From positions 25,631-89,630 of the forward strand of contig WNNJ02001140.1 in NCBI GenBank assembly GCA_012934845.2: a stretch of 64,000 nt of DNA, read 5' to 3'. The position numbers were made by a program, and so were the translations under genes. Source of the stretch: Pomphorhynchus laevis (taxonomy: Eukaryota > Acanthocephala > Palaeacanthocephala > Echinorhynchida > Pomphorhynchidae). Position 1 is the stretch's first letter, and each line of letters opens with the position of its first letter. Shown here in pieces: positions 53,101 through 64,000 of the stretch. The notes below the pieces were generated by a model, which was given only the letters and a program-made list of their open reading frames with translations, was not told the DNA's origin and searched no databases.

Positions 53101-53740
53101 TGCCCCCACTTGTGCAATTGTTGCAGTGTGGAAAAGTAAAATCTCCAGAACTTAGGATAGTAAAGCACAGGTTATATCCAAAGAAAGGATAAAAAGCCGA
53201 TTTGACCAATATTTCAGCTTGTTCAACAGGGGCTGAGCAGAAGCGCACTGGCAATGGAAAGCCACTTTTCCCAAATATTGATCTGAAGTTGGAGATTTTA
53301 TAAACTTGCTTCAACACTCCAATATCATTATCTTCCAATTGCTGTGGAAGATTAGAGATTTTAATCAAGACAAGTATGGGTTATGGTTGAATGATACCCA
53401 TATTCTTTAAATTCATTCCAGAGAATGACAAATATTCTTTCAATATGTCAACTGTTGCAAATGAAATTTTTATTACAGTTTCGAAGAACTTAATCGAGTT
53501 AAATAGAACTCTGTTGACATATTTGTCTGCGAATTGTCTAAGAAACATATTAAAGAGATTTTGTCTCTCCACTGGCTGCGTAAGTGAAATCACCCCCAGA
53601 TTTGTCAATTTAGCGTATGGATTCATATATAAAATATGAACAAAATATTTAAAATAAAATATTATTGTTGAGCGATATTTAAGTTTGTGATAAAATTCCT
53701 TTCTAAAATTGTACAAAATGTGAAATTCACAAACGATAAA
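50161..53740 (-). mobile_element. Non-LTR retrotransposon family B, copy B4, the longest copy
   Basis: The minus strand is read downwards. ORF1 is at 53716-53381 (TQPVERQNLFNMFLRQFADK) and 53368-53033 (LPQQLEDNDIGVLKQVYKI, then PHCNNC as the zinc-knuckle start). The gag tail continues to about 52720. The endonuclease is at 52572-52025 in pieces (NIFKWNSGGDSTLRLLSGRD, GYDMSLGDLNDTTGRWI). RT pieces lie from about 51560 to 50500, with the catalytic box altered to YAND (LVVYANDATSLFSG). The ORF2 continuation to 50161 matches 17091-17340. Frameshifts and stops are frequent. It is cut at 50161 against the Penelope-like copy 2. Confidence 0.8.
52056..52087. repeat. 32-base perfect palindrome inside copy B4
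   Basis: tcactccttgacctat is followed directly by its exact complement ataggtcaaggagtga, with no loop. A nested acctatataggt occurs just before, at 52043-52054. Confidence 0.8.
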
Positions 53741-55739
53741 AAATTTAAAGAAAAATTTTATCTAGAATATTGAATATTCAATTTTATGCAATTTTTAATT
53801 TATTTATAGAATGGAACCAAATAGCAGGCTCAAATATACAAGCAAAAACTTTTGATTGATGAATTTTGATGTAAAAATATAATGAAGTTCTACATTTAAA
53901 AGTTTTTAAGGAGTTTAAAATTATCGTATATTCCGAAAATTAATAAAACGCTGTTGTATTGTGTGGAATGCACGTCAATATATCATTTCATAAATGATGA
54001 TTGTGTAATAGAATTTAATTTAATACAACATTAAAAATGTTTGATATATTTTTTAATATTTTATTTAAATTGAAATTAACAGATTTTGTAATTGACATCT
54101 CGGTATTCGTGAATGTATATCTTTACAAAGTATAAATGAGTTAATTAATAGTTTATAATTATCGGATTTACAAAATACACAAGTGGTCGAGTATTTATGA
54201 AATAGCAATAGATGTTGATGATTTTTAAAAGAATTAATTATGAAAAATTTATAAAAGAAACTATATTTGTATTATATTTGTATTTACAATATTTGATATT
54301 GTAAAATATCTGATATACTTTTTGATATTGTAAATTTTGATATTTTTTAATATTTACTTTAAATTGAAATTTACAGATTCGGTAATTGAGTTATGTGATC
54401 GTGTATTTATGAGTGATTTTTAAATTAATTGATCGAAAATTGATAAAAAGAAACAAATATTTGTATTTACAAATATGATTGATTTCATTCAAAATCAATC
54501 ATTAAAAATGCATTCAACAATAAGTTTATAGAAAATCCAAGTCTTCATTGCTGATTGTTTAACCTAAATATAAAAACATGTAAAAATACACTTTTATTTG
54601 CAATATTCGTATGAGTTAGAAAATAAAATGAGAAACTAAACCATTCGTTTTATTAAATGACACACATATCTCACCATAATATTTAAGAAAATATTATGGT
54701 ATTTATAGTATTATAGTATTATTATATTATTATAGTATTATAGTATTATTTATGGTATTTATTTAAGAATAAATACCATATTTAAGAAAATACAGAGCTA
54801 GTATTTTTTACCGGAAGTTTTACACTTAAAAACGATTTTTGAATAAATTAAGCGCTTAATAAGCCAAGCGCTTATCTTAATCTTACAGCGCTTGGCTTAC
54901 GACGTTATTCTAAAAGTTATTTTATTTGATATTATAAATAATTTTATTTTGATATAAATATTTGATCAATATTAATTGATAATTGATTAATATATGATCA
55001 AATATTTTTCTGTTACCAAATTATAATCAGTGATTGAACGGTACAGGAAACTATGCGATATGTGAGAAATATGTGAATGTATAGAAATGTATAATATAAA
55101 TTATTATAAATTAATAATTAATAATATATTATAATTAATAAGATATACTAATAATTAATATATATATTAATTATTAATTAATCAGCAAAAAAAAAATCGA
55201 AAAGGCACTGCCTTAAGTATAAGAGATAATTATCTAATTGATCTGAGTAGAATTTGATATCACAATAATTTAAATTTCGTTTTAGAATGCAAAATTAATA
55301 ATATTGTCTTATTAAGTTAAATAGTTGCAGACATAAATTATTTGAACAAGCACCTTGAATAGGTGAAGTTTAAAAAAGAGATAATAGGAACATTAAATAA
55401 TGGTATCTTTATAATTATCAAACAAGAATTCTCGTTCACAATATCGTTTCAATACATTAGTCTACAACCTAAAATTTTAAGTTGTTAAAATTACCTTCTG
55501 GATATCGAACTTAATGATAATACATTAAAATGATTTAGTTTCTACTATTTTCAAAAGCAAAAGTAACATTTGATTCGCCCAAAATTTCATTAATGTAGAA
55601 ATTTCATACAAGTTCCCTTCGTATCGATGCAACGTGTGATTCTAATGGCATGGGCTAGTCCTCTAATAAGGAAGATTTGTATGTTCTGCATTAATACATA
55701 CCATTTGAATATAAATAATGCATTAAAGTTCATTGTGTT
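53741..55739. other. AT-rich intergenic DNA, no gene seen
   Basis: 54690-54790 contains atagtattatt-type simple repeats. 54840-54905 contains repeated gcgcttggctta-like text forming a palindrome (taagccaagcgctta with cagcgcttggcttac). 55130-55190 is TA-rich. It separates copy B4 from the 3' end of the RanGAP gene. Confidence 0.4.
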
Positions 55740-58700
55740 TCAACGCAGTAAATAAACATTTGCCAACATTTTTAAACTGTTTACTCCAATACTGAGATAA
55801 ATAATACTGCTTGTTTTAAATAGACTTACTTGTTAATTGATGATCGTAAATATGATTGTTCGTTGCCATTCCAAAACTCATGCGTTGCAATAAAGTCAGA
55901 TAGTAATTTTATTTGATTCTTTTGGACATTCTTACACTAAATGTTAAAATAAAACCGATTGTATATGCAAAAGCTCGTTTTATAATAACCTTTGTTTGCT
56001 GGATAATGTTTATGAAAATTCTAGCTAACCGCATTTTTTCTGAATTTGTTTGAACAACACTTCCAAGCTGTGCAAGTGAATAGTCTATATAATAAAAATT
56101 TTCAATATACAAAAGAAAATATTAATTCAAACATTAATGTTATGAGAAAATATGAAATAACAAAAATGAAAAATGGGAAAGAACGATAAACTCTGATCGC
56201 CGAAAGTCTTTGAAATGTGCGACAATTTAGATTTAACACTCAAAATTAAACGATTAAATATGATTTTGTTTGATAAAAATAAAAATTCGAAAGTTTGAAA
56301 TAAGTTTTCTACAATGAAAGGTTGAAAACACGGTATGTGTAATCTCTCATTTTTGAGAGATTATTACCATCTCTCATTTTTGAGAGATGGTAATAAGACT
56401 TTTGTTTGTTCATACTGAAACCTGCTTTTATTCTTCTATATTAGTAACCTAAAATGCATTCAAATTTGTATCTACATTTTAGTCTAAAAATGTAAATACT
56501 TTTTAAACAAAAAATTTTACTTTAATTTTTTACACAATATACACAAATATATCTCAAATGATTATACCATTCTGCGTGAATTTTTTATTAATCATATAAG
56601 TCCGACGCGAAAGAATGACGAATGCCGTTTCGTCATTACTATGACTCAGCAGTGCCAGTTCCCTCCCACTGCTGGATGCAGAGGAGGACTAGCAGACGGC
56701 AAAAGTGCTGGTCTTTCTCTGCATCCTCCTCTGCATCCAGCAGTGGGAGGGAACTGGTACTGATGAGTCATAGTGATGACGGAACGGCATTCGTAATTCT
56801 TTCGCGTCGGACTTATATGATTACACAAATATAATATATTAATTATATATTAATAATATAATATATATCAAATAAAAATACAGAGTATGACAATCAAATA
56901 AAGAGGAAAGTTCTCACGGCTGGTCATATAAGTGGAAAGAAATTTGAACATATTACAAATGCCCGCCGAGCATTTTCTTCTAGGAAAACCAAGAAATAAT
57001 GTAGGTTGCATATACTCTATCCCTTGAAGCAAGTATGATTAGAAATATACACTTAAAACCGGTGAGCAACTTGATACACGTATTGAACAGCATAGTCGTT
57101 ATCGAAAAACAACTAACATGCCATCAGCAGACTTGGACAACCCATGACAAATTGATTTTGACAGGACAGATGTCTTGTGTCGGCAGGCCAACAAAAAAAG
57201 ATTTATTTTAACGTGGCAAATGCGTGCCAGCGCACGCTTACATTACCACAACAAAACAAAAGTTTCATGGAATTAAACGAAATTCATTTTAATATTGATC
57301 AGCAAAGTTTTTGAGAAATACGTTAAATAAGTTTTGTCTTTCTATTGGTACCAAACGTTTGATGCAAACTATGTTCATTAACTTCGGTTCCGGTAAAGAA
57401 TTCCCCCTCCACACTAGAATCGAAAAAGAAGTGAAAAATTTACTTACCTCTTTTCCAGTTGTTGCGTTGCTCGAAAATTACATATTTTTTGAGCAATGTT
57501 CACTGTTTTTATTGTTTTTATCGTCACAATTTTCATTGTGACGTGGTCATTTGTTGTTAAAGTTCATATTATAAAAGAGACTGTTTTCGCGGAGTCAGAG
57601 TAACAACATGAGCGAAGGGTAAAAAACTTGAAGTTACCACAGTATGATTTGCAATATTTTTTATTTTTAATGCTAAGGTTATAATTTCAATCAACTAAAA
57701 TTAATTTTAATGATAATGTTCTAATTTTAATGTTTTTAATTTTTATTTTAGTTTATTTTTTGGTTTCTTGTTCTAATTGTGAATTGTTCAAATTTATTTG
57801 TTAATTTTAATCTCTTTAAAATGTTTGGTTTCTTGTTTTATATGTGTGACGTGACCATTTGTGCTTCTTACATGCACAATGTTTTAATGTTTTATCTAAC
57901 CGCTGTCACTTCATTTAGTGTATTAAACTTTCTGATTTTCTTTTCGGATTTTAAATGTAATATATTTATATATTAAAATAAATATAATATAATTAATATA
58001 TTAATATATAATTATATAGTTATATATCTAGGTAATATGTAGTTATAAAGTTTCTATAGTTATCTAGTTATAAATTTTATTTTTTCCTGTCAACCACTGC
58101 TCCGGGTGTCGGGTTGTGAAGTCAGTGTACGAACCAAACTACTCCAGATTTCGCGATTCTGGGGGACATACCAGAGTTTTATATCAGATTGCCTAAGGGC
58201 GGTCCTCAGTCATAAAAATCTAAAAAACAAATCTTAAATGATCACTTAAGATGCTACCATATAATTTTACTATGGAATATGCTGATGTTCATATTCAAAT
58301 ATCAGATATATTTTTAAAAATATTTTGGAGCGAAATCTGCCTGAAAACTGAAATAACCGAAAACTGAAATTGTTCTTCTACAATTAGAAATATTATAGAA
58401 ATATTTATGTTCATATTCAAATATCAGATATTTTTAAAATTGAAAATATTTAGTTACAAACGATTTAAAAAAATCAAATTAAAACTTAACAGTTGCAAAT
58501 CGGAAATAGCACTTACTGATAAAACGACAACAGTGCTTTTTATCAATTCCCGGTTTACCATGCAAAGCTGCCATTCCTAATATACCAGTTACGAAAATTG
58601 GAGTATTACTTGGATCCTAAATTATTAATTGCAAAAAGATAACAAATATCAATTTGATAAACTAAATACAAACCAACATTGACTGTCGTCCACACATTAA

Positions 58701-60784
58701 GCGATAGTGAATTTGCAGCATACTAGTTAGCGAAGCCTAGTGTGATAGTTTACATTGAAAAATTGCATAAAAACTCAAGTAATTACTAAATCAGTCGGCT
58801 TAGCTTGCTTGACATTATTTTCGTTTGTCGTCTAAATTTAACAACAAGTTTAAAGCTGACCCTCGTTACTAGATTATTATAATTTAAAACGATTTAAATT
58901 TAATGAAATTTAAATTTAAACTGTTGCACTCATATTGACAGGTAATTATTTACAATTACCAAACGAATTTTGGTAATTTGTTTTATTTGTTTTACAAATA
59001 AAACAAATTAATTCTTATTCGAAATATTACACAGAATGTAGAAGCTCAAAAGAATCTAAAAAACTATCTAAAGACAATTTTTGACACGTGTTTAACAACC
59101 AGAAGTAAAAATATAAATTAATGCGGAGAGTGAATATATTTAATAGAGATATTAATGAAGATATTAATGAAGAGAGTGAAGTAAAAAACATTTTATTTAA
59201 ATATCGAATTTTCGATAGTCAACTGTTATCCGGATAAAATGTACAATTTATCGTACAATTCATCTCGATGTTTAAACGCCCTGAACAAATACCTGTATAT
59301 ATTGTAATTATAAATTTTATATTTAATAAAAATGAAGATTTATGTATTTAGAGTATATTTTGATATACATTGATGAATGAATTTAGTTATTCCTGATATG
59401 TAGTCTCAAGATGTAGTTTAAACGCAGTCTCAAGATTATCGAAATTTGAAAAAACAGCGTTGAACGATCAACAATCTAAACTACAAGAGCATGCTGAAAA
59501 ATACACGATGATCAAAAAGAAATTGCGTATAGACATCATGAATAAGCTTTCTCACGATTACACACTCAACTGATACTTTAAACTTTGTTACTAAGTGTGT
59601 GACAATTAAAATCTTTTTTAATTTGTCAATAAAATAAATAATTGAATCTATGTATTGTAATGATAATAGATGCTATTAATTAGTGAAGAGGGTGAAGTAA
59701 AAAATATTTTATTTGAATATCGAATTTTTGGTAGCTGACTGCCATCATCAGTAGAAGATGTACAATTTATCGTACAATTTATCCTGATGAAAATTTATCG
59801 TATTATTTTATCGCTCAAATTTATCGTACAAATTTATCGTACAATTTATAAAAATATAAAGTCAAAAGTACAATAGGCCATTTTTTAATTTTTCGTGTAT
59901 AATTACTGTACAATTATTGATATTATCGATATTAAATAAATTAATTACTAAAAGCTTAATTCATTATATTGTAAAATATTTTCAAAATATAAAACTTTAA
60001 CTAAAATAAAAAATTTGTAAATAATTATGAATTAAAAATAAATTAAATCAAATTATCTTTTAATAAATAATAAAAAAAATTAATATTGTTAACAATTAAT
60101 AATTAAAAGATGAATATAAAATTAACTAATTATTTCATTAAAAAAGTTTAAAATTTATTTTTGTTTAAAAATTGAATAAAAACTTTTATCGCTCTTCTTA
60201 CCTAATAAAATAACTATTTAAAAAATAATATTATACCTTTGAAGAATGAGAAAGTTGTACGACTTTTTCGGGTATCTTGAAAACACTATTTTTTGACTTT
60301 GAATCTGAAAACACGTGCTAAAATCGACAAATAAAATGTACTAACAGCTAATAAATACGTACATTGATAAGTTTAGACCTCGAATCAGCTGCAAATTGCG
60401 TGGGTAACGATGGTTGACCGTGACTATCTAATGGTGTAGGTAATCGAAACTAACCCGGCTATGTTAATTAGCGATAATCATAATAAAACTTACTCTTATT
60501 TGTGGAGGTAAACTTGTGTTTGAATTGTTAATATGAAAATGTGGTTTATCGATTTCAATTGGATGTTTAATTTCTACCTTTGACGGAACCTAAATAATGA
60601 ATACGTTAGTTGAATTAGCCATAACGAATTACTGCATCGTTCTCCTTTAATACATCAGGATGTATCTGTAAAAATATAAAGAAATTATAATCAAAATCAA
60701 TACTGATTTACGTTTTCTGGTGCTTTAACAGTACTTTCGGAGTTTGAATCACTTTCATTGCTTGAATATTCTTCGTTTTGGGTG
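55740..60784 (-). CDS. RanGAP linker and divergent C-terminal exons
   Basis: Eight exons: 60784-60712 (acidic/serine-rich), 60665-60633, 60589-60494 (VPSKVEIKHPIEIDKPHF), 60317-60237 (NSVFKIPEKVVQL), 58616-58517 (TPIFVTGILGMAALHGKPGI), 56084-55990 (SLAQLGSVVQTNSEKMRLA), 55936-55830 (LLSDFIATHEFWNGNEQSYL) and 55791-55740. The last ends in TGA at 55742-55740. Phases 0,0,0,0,1,0,2 link them to each other and to the LRR exons. The position matches the C-terminal helical domain of animal RanGAP, but similarity is weak. A separate gene is possible though less likely. Confidence 0.65.
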
Positions 60785-63700
60785 CTTTCAAAAAGATATT
60801 TTATATTTGAGTATCGATGCAGTAAATAAACATTTTATCTTTCATAATTTGCAGACCGTGTAAACTGTCTATCACGAACACTGCCGATTATTTGAAATCG
60901 CAATTGGAAAATTTCAAAAACAATTTGTGATAAATCTTGAAACACGTTGAAAACACTTTTAAAGTAAAATTATTTACTTTATTTTTATTTGATAATAATT
61001 GAAAAATGTTTAGCAGATTAATGATAATAAATATAATTTAATAATATAATTTGAATCAAAAATAGGAAATAAATAAAATTTATATTTTGTTTACAATTTA
61101 ACTTTTAAAATGAATTTAAAATTTCAATTAAAAATTTTAAATATATAATAATATAATTAAATTTAACTTAAATTATATTACATTAACCGGGCTATCAACG
61201 AATTAACCCGGGGGAGGGCCGACTAAACAGCTCAACAATCACGACGCATTATGTTACTGTCTTACCTTGCCCGAAATTTGATTTTTTATTGAGAACACAA
61301 TGCTTCCGTAGTGAAAGACATTTACGATTTGACGAGAAAGTACAGTTCATCATGAGCCAAATCCTATACGTTGAGCTGCGCGACAAGACTGGGAGACAAC
61401 TTATCCTTCAAGTTTTGCATGTTGGGCTGGGAGTTCGTAAGCTCAAGATATTGTTATTTTCGCCTTTTGCATATCGCTGAACATATTATCAAATTTGATA
61501 CAACAGATACTAAGGCGAAGTTGCCTTGCGGAATCAACTTATTTTAACAGACTACACCGATGCGAAACTCGCATCGGATTCTCCACGTGATTGGAACCAT
61601 TTAAACAAGATTAATGCGTAATGGATTACTGCGAATTCGCTTACAACAAGTTACTTGACAACGCTGATACACTCATTGTTCGTTCCGGATTTCTTGCTAT
61701 TGTTTTAATATGACCTGGAGCCTTCTTGAAAGCCTGCATGTTAACGCTGTCATCAAACGCATCAACGACCAGGCTCCCCTCCTGGTTGTTGTTTTGAGAA
61801 TATGCATCCCTTGTTACAACCATTTACATGCATATGCAGGTAACAAGTATCAAAAGGGAAGTAAACACTCTTTAAACTGTCGATGCCTCCGGATCTCAAA
61901 AAGTTCGCCACGCCGCGGCTAACAAACTAATAGGAGTGTCCTTGGCTGCAACTAGTCTCTTCGAGGCTGTAACCAGTTGATCTCTCCTGTAACGATTAAA
62001 AACGGCGATACAAAGCAATCCTATTTCCGTGGGAGACCGAGCAAAGTATAATCAAATCTAATAATATAGTAATAATATAATAAAAGTCATTAAGGTATAA
62101 AAGTATATAGTCGTATAAAAGAATAAAGATCAAAGTATTAATTTAAGTTTATAGTCTAAGAAAATAGTATGAAATGCTTTGAATCATTTATGTTGCCATT
62201 TAAATGCAATCTATCGAAATCAATTTGTTCAAGCAAACTATAAATAAACTGATCAAATCCAAAATACTCAAAATTGTATGCATAAATCATTTAAAAGATT
62301 TTAAGCATTAAACGGTTAAACATTTATGTAACAAATGGTTAATGCTTTATATTAATTATTCAATTAAATAATTTAATTGAATTAATTTTAGTTTAATTTA
62401 TTTACTTAGATTCCTGCTATTATACAACTTTAATCCGTAATCACCATAATTACGAAACTGTAATTACAGTTTCGAATTAAAATGTATCATGATTTTGATA
62501 CAGAACACAAACTTATAGTGAATTTGTATAATTTGTATTTTCTTTAATTCGTAAAGAAAATACATGTTAAAAAGTAGCCAACCTTGTAAGTATATTTACA
62601 TCCGTCTTTGACCATTCTTTGTCGATATGATCTGTCAGTTTATCGCTTGTTTCGTTATCTATGTGGAGAAGCGTTTCTTAAAATGTATTATTTTCCTACA
62701 AGCGATTACAAACAGTTACCTTCAAGAACAATTAAATTTATCGATCTATTATTCCTGAGGCTGTCGAGTACTTGAATAGCCGAATCATCATCGATTTCGT
62801 TAGAACTCATTATTAAAACTCGTAAGCAATGAAGATTCGAGATTGATTGTGCTATTTCTAAAGCACCCTGATTTTCTAGTAGGCAATCGCCAATATTCAA
62901 ATATTCAAGACTGGTCATTTCCTGTAGAATCTAAAAATTTAAAGAAACAAAAGTAAATTGGCCAATATGGTAATGAATTTAACCTGAGCAATAGGAGCAG
63001 TTCCTTCCCCCGTAATTGTATTATCGTTAAAGCTAATAGTTTTTATTTGCTTATGGTTTCTGAGAGCTTCGAACATTGCTAATACTCCCTTGGCACCAAT
63101 ACCGTTCTGTGGCATTTGGATTTCCTCTAACGAAGATGACAACTGCAATGCCTTAGCGAGTTCAGTAGCGCCTTCATTTTCAAGCCGGTTTCGTCCACAA
63201 ATGAAAGTCTTAAGCTTTAAGGTTCTTGCACGAGAAGATAAAAATATCAACGATTCCGCCAAAGCCTTGACAAATAAAACGGCTATTAAAGAATCAAAAA
63301 CCTTCCATTTCTTACTCTAGCACCTTGAATACCAAGGCCATTATTGTGCAATCGTAAAATCTCTAACTCATGACAACAGGAACTTTTCAGTATTGATAAA
63401 AGACTGCTCATGCCAATAGGGCCAAATGCGTTGTCGCTTAAGTTAAGTTCACGAAGCTTAACTTTAGAATTACGTATTTCAGCGAAAAGGTTATCCTATA
63501 GCAGAAACATTCAATACAATCAATATTTAAATGAGAAATTATATACCAATGCTTGAGGAATTTCAGTTTTTAATCTGCCCGTGAACACGTCATTTAAAAT
63601 AAGTCGCTAAAATTTGAATATAAAAAAATTAAATATATCACGCAGTTAAGTACTTCGAGTTCCGGGTGTTTTTTAAGAGCCGAACCAATATGGAGTGCAG

Positions 63701-63854
63701 CTTCGACTCCGAGTGTATTGCCTTCTAATCGTAATACCTTGAGACACTGTATCTGACGAATCTTTGTACAAAGATCGGAACCTAAATGTAATTCAAAAAA
63801 CTCATATTTACAATTAACAATGGAATATTCGTTACACGCGATTAATGAATACAA
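55740..63854 (-). CDS. RanGAP: Ran GTPase-activating protein gene, at least 14 exons
   Basis: RanGAP stimulates GTP hydrolysis by Ran on the cytoplasmic side of nuclear pores and so drives nuclear transport. Exons in order: (63854)-63642, 63606-63547, 63495-63316, 63265-62984, 62930-62720, 62658-62583, 60784-60712, 60665-60633, 60589-60494, 60317-60237, 58616-58517, 56084-55990, 55936-55830, 55791-55740. All phases agree, and the last 13 exons total 1446 bases. Diagnostic blocks are LRLEGNTLGVEAA, NDVFTGRLKTEIPQAL (the conserved region with the catalytic Arg), LSDNAFGPIG, GRNRLENEG, MPQNGIGAKG and NIGDCLLENQGA. These leucine-rich repeats are followed by a Ser/Glu-rich linker (NEEYSSNESDSNSE). 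The C-terminal part is divergent, and its link to the vertebrate RanGAP1 C-terminal domain is only an inference. The first exon and start codon are uncertain, and the true start may lie upstream. Confidence 0.8.
56341..56393. repeat. Two adjacent perfect hairpins
   Basis: aatctctcatttttgagagatt (56341-56362) and ttaccatctctcatttttga to gagatggtaa (56364-56393) are two inverted repeats sharing the same core in direct tandem. They lie in a RanGAP intron. Confidence 0.6.
56617..56652 (-). ncRNA. Hammerhead-ribozyme-like motif, minus-strand arm
   Basis: Read on the minus strand: CTGCTGA (canonical CTGATGA with one change), stem II GTCAT / ATGAC with an AGTA loop, an intact GAAA, stem III ACG / CGT with loop GCATT, and a canonical GTC triplet ending at 56617. 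The lesion differs from the other arm, so the common ancestor probably had both boxes intact. Stem I is not apparent. Confidence 0.5.
56760..56795 (+). ncRNA. Hammerhead-ribozyme-like motif, plus-strand arm
   Basis: CTGATGA (56760-56766), stem II GTCAT / ATGAC with an AGTG loop, then GGAA where GAAA is required, stem III ACG / CGT with loop GCATT, and a GTA cleavage-type triplet ending at 56795. The core has one lesion (GGAA). Stem I does not pair well with the flanks. Activity is not expected without repair of these points. Confidence 0.5.
56940..57200 (+). mobile_element. Penelope-like GIY-YIG endonuclease fragment
   Basis: Across two frames the DNA reads GCIYSIPCEAS, then NIHLKTGEQLDTRIEQH and DFDRTDVLCRQANKKRFI. 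This matches the order of a GIY-YIG nuclease in Penelope-like elements: the VYxIPC block, the T-G-x-x-x-x-T-R-x-x-x-H block, and the downstream FDxTxVL block. It is a different, more diverged lineage than the copy at 19956. The tail repeats in inverted form at 17565-17745. Confidence 0.6.
57290..57480 (-). mobile_element. Family B ORF1 N-terminal scrap
   Basis: On the minus strand it reads VPIERQNLFNVFLKNFADQY, nearly the same as the gag start of copy B4 (QPVERQNLFNMFLRQFADK). It is a short insertion within the Penelope-like tail in a RanGAP intron. Confidence 0.6.
57650..58516. other. RanGAP intron DNA with a small non-LTR scrap
   Basis: Mostly AT-rich. 57960-58075 is TA-rich. The GC-richer segment 58085-58215 reads on the minus strand as WSSLVRTLTSQPDTRSSG. 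The W-x-x-L-V-x-x-L pattern resembles the C-terminal end of many non-LTR ORF2 proteins. This is weak evidence. Confidence 0.35.
58617..59209. other. RanGAP intron DNA, no gene seen
   Basis: AT-rich. 59100-59180 has short repeats of tattaatgaag before the inverted 800-base block. Confidence 0.4.
59210..60012 (+). repeat. 800-base block, inverted copy of 30988-31800
   Basis: The reverse complement of the 31 kb block over its entire length with few differences. It lies in the RanGAP intron between the exons at 60237 and 58616, and it includes the coding piece at 59428-59573. Confidence 0.75.
59428..59573 (+). pseudogene. Exon-like coding piece, copy 2
   Basis: Same frame as 31571-31426: [15 protein letters not shown] to [10 protein letters not shown], then TGA at 59571-59573. 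No stop has accumulated in either copy. That fits a recent duplication or selection, and the high overall identity favours recency. Confidence 0.35.
60785..62582. other. RanGAP intron with an unclassified GC-richer segment
   Basis: 61190-62050 is clearly less AT-rich (aattaacccgggggagggcc at its start). It contains several 60-70-residue open frames on both strands (61289-61480 plus, 61710-61922 plus, 61641-61823 minus), none of which I recognise. It is probably a transposon fragment. The rest is AT-rich. Confidence 0.35.
62720..63854 (-). CDS. RanGAP: RanGAP leucine-rich repeat exons
   Basis: Five exons, the first partial, separated by introns of 35-55 bases. They encode the curved LRR domain that contacts Ran. 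The block FTGRLKTEIP is among the most conserved stretches of the family. The last repeat (SNEIDDDSAIQVLDSLRNN, IVLEG) precedes the linker exon 62658-62583. Confidence 0.85.
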
Positions 63855-64000
63855 TCGTAATAAATCAAAAGTGTTTAATTATTAAAAATATTTAACGAGA
63901 GCGTTTTGGTGAAACACTGTAAAATGCCATTTCATATAAAATAAGTTTCCTTTAATTGACTTTTACTCGGCAGGATTTATAATATTAAAAAAATTAATTA

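Larger units (their letters stand above)
56590..56822. repeat. 233-base palindrome with hammerhead-like cores in both arms
   Basis: Arms of about 98 bases: from aatcatataagtccgacgcg to ctggatgcagaggagga, and back. They are GC-rich against the AT-rich intron. Each arm, read in its own direction towards the outer end, contains the order of conserved boxes of a hammerhead ribozyme. See the two ncRNA entries. Confidence 0.75.

Noticed and set aside
56622-56834. Open frames of 60-70 residues across the 233-base palindrome
   Set aside because: They run on both strands across an inverted repeat and are by-products of its GC content.
1-64000. CRISPR arrays, bacterial operons or prophage genes
   Set aside because: No regular short direct repeats with unique spacers, no prokaryotic gene organisation. 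The genes are spliced.

Overview
The window is animal nuclear DNA, most probably from an arthropod. It is very AT-rich. Spliced genes have GT/AG introns, many only about 50 bases long. One gene carries a peritrophin-type chitin-binding domain (CBM14). The rest is crowded with degraded eukaryotic transposons. Nothing bacterial was seen: no operons, no Shine-Dalgarno-led ORFs and no CRISPR. The species cannot be named from the sequence.

Three host genes can be modelled with every splice phase consistent. (1) Plus strand, 19224-47458: a secreted EGF/chitin-binding protein of 363 residues in five exons. Its very long introns are filled with transposons. (2) Minus strand, 25508-23542, lying antisense inside intron 1 of gene 1: a 16-exon gene for a 407-residue secreted protein. 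It has a signal peptide followed by seven tandem modules of about 50 residues, each encoded by two exons and each with an invariant Lys-Arg. I do not recognise the family, and it is the best candidate here for something undescribed. (3) Minus strand, from about 63854 to 55740: a RanGAP (Ran GTPase-activating protein) gene with at least 14 exons. It has a leucine-rich repeat core, an acidic linker and a divergent C-terminal part.

Layout. 1-5030: AT-rich DNA and a decayed CR1-like non-LTR element (family A, minus). 5.1-9.4 kb: AT repeats, a DD37E Tc1/mariner transposase with a one-base frameshift, and a trimeric AT repeat. 9.6-15.99 kb: three broken copies of a second non-LTR family (B, with a zinc-knuckle gag), two minus and one plus, with tRNA-like SINE heads between them. 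16-19.2 kb: AT-rich DNA with family B 3' fragments. 19.2-32.1 kb: exon 1 of gene 1, a Penelope-like GIY-YIG fragment, a 380-base tandem repeat, an RTE fragment, gene 2 and a Penelope-like RT. 32.1-41.8 kb: exons 2 and 3 of gene 1, two family A copies, long direct repeats and a hAT transposon. 41.8-47.5 kb: a 650-base tandem array and exons 4 and 5. 47.5-55.7 kb: a second Penelope-like RT fragment and the longest family B copy. 55.7-64 kb: RanGAP, with introns holding a palindrome that contains a hammerhead-ribozyme-like core, Penelope and non-LTR scraps, and an inverted copy of an 800-base block from 31 kb.

The host genes show no shared pathway. The two secreted-protein genes are nested on opposite strands, so their transcription could interfere.
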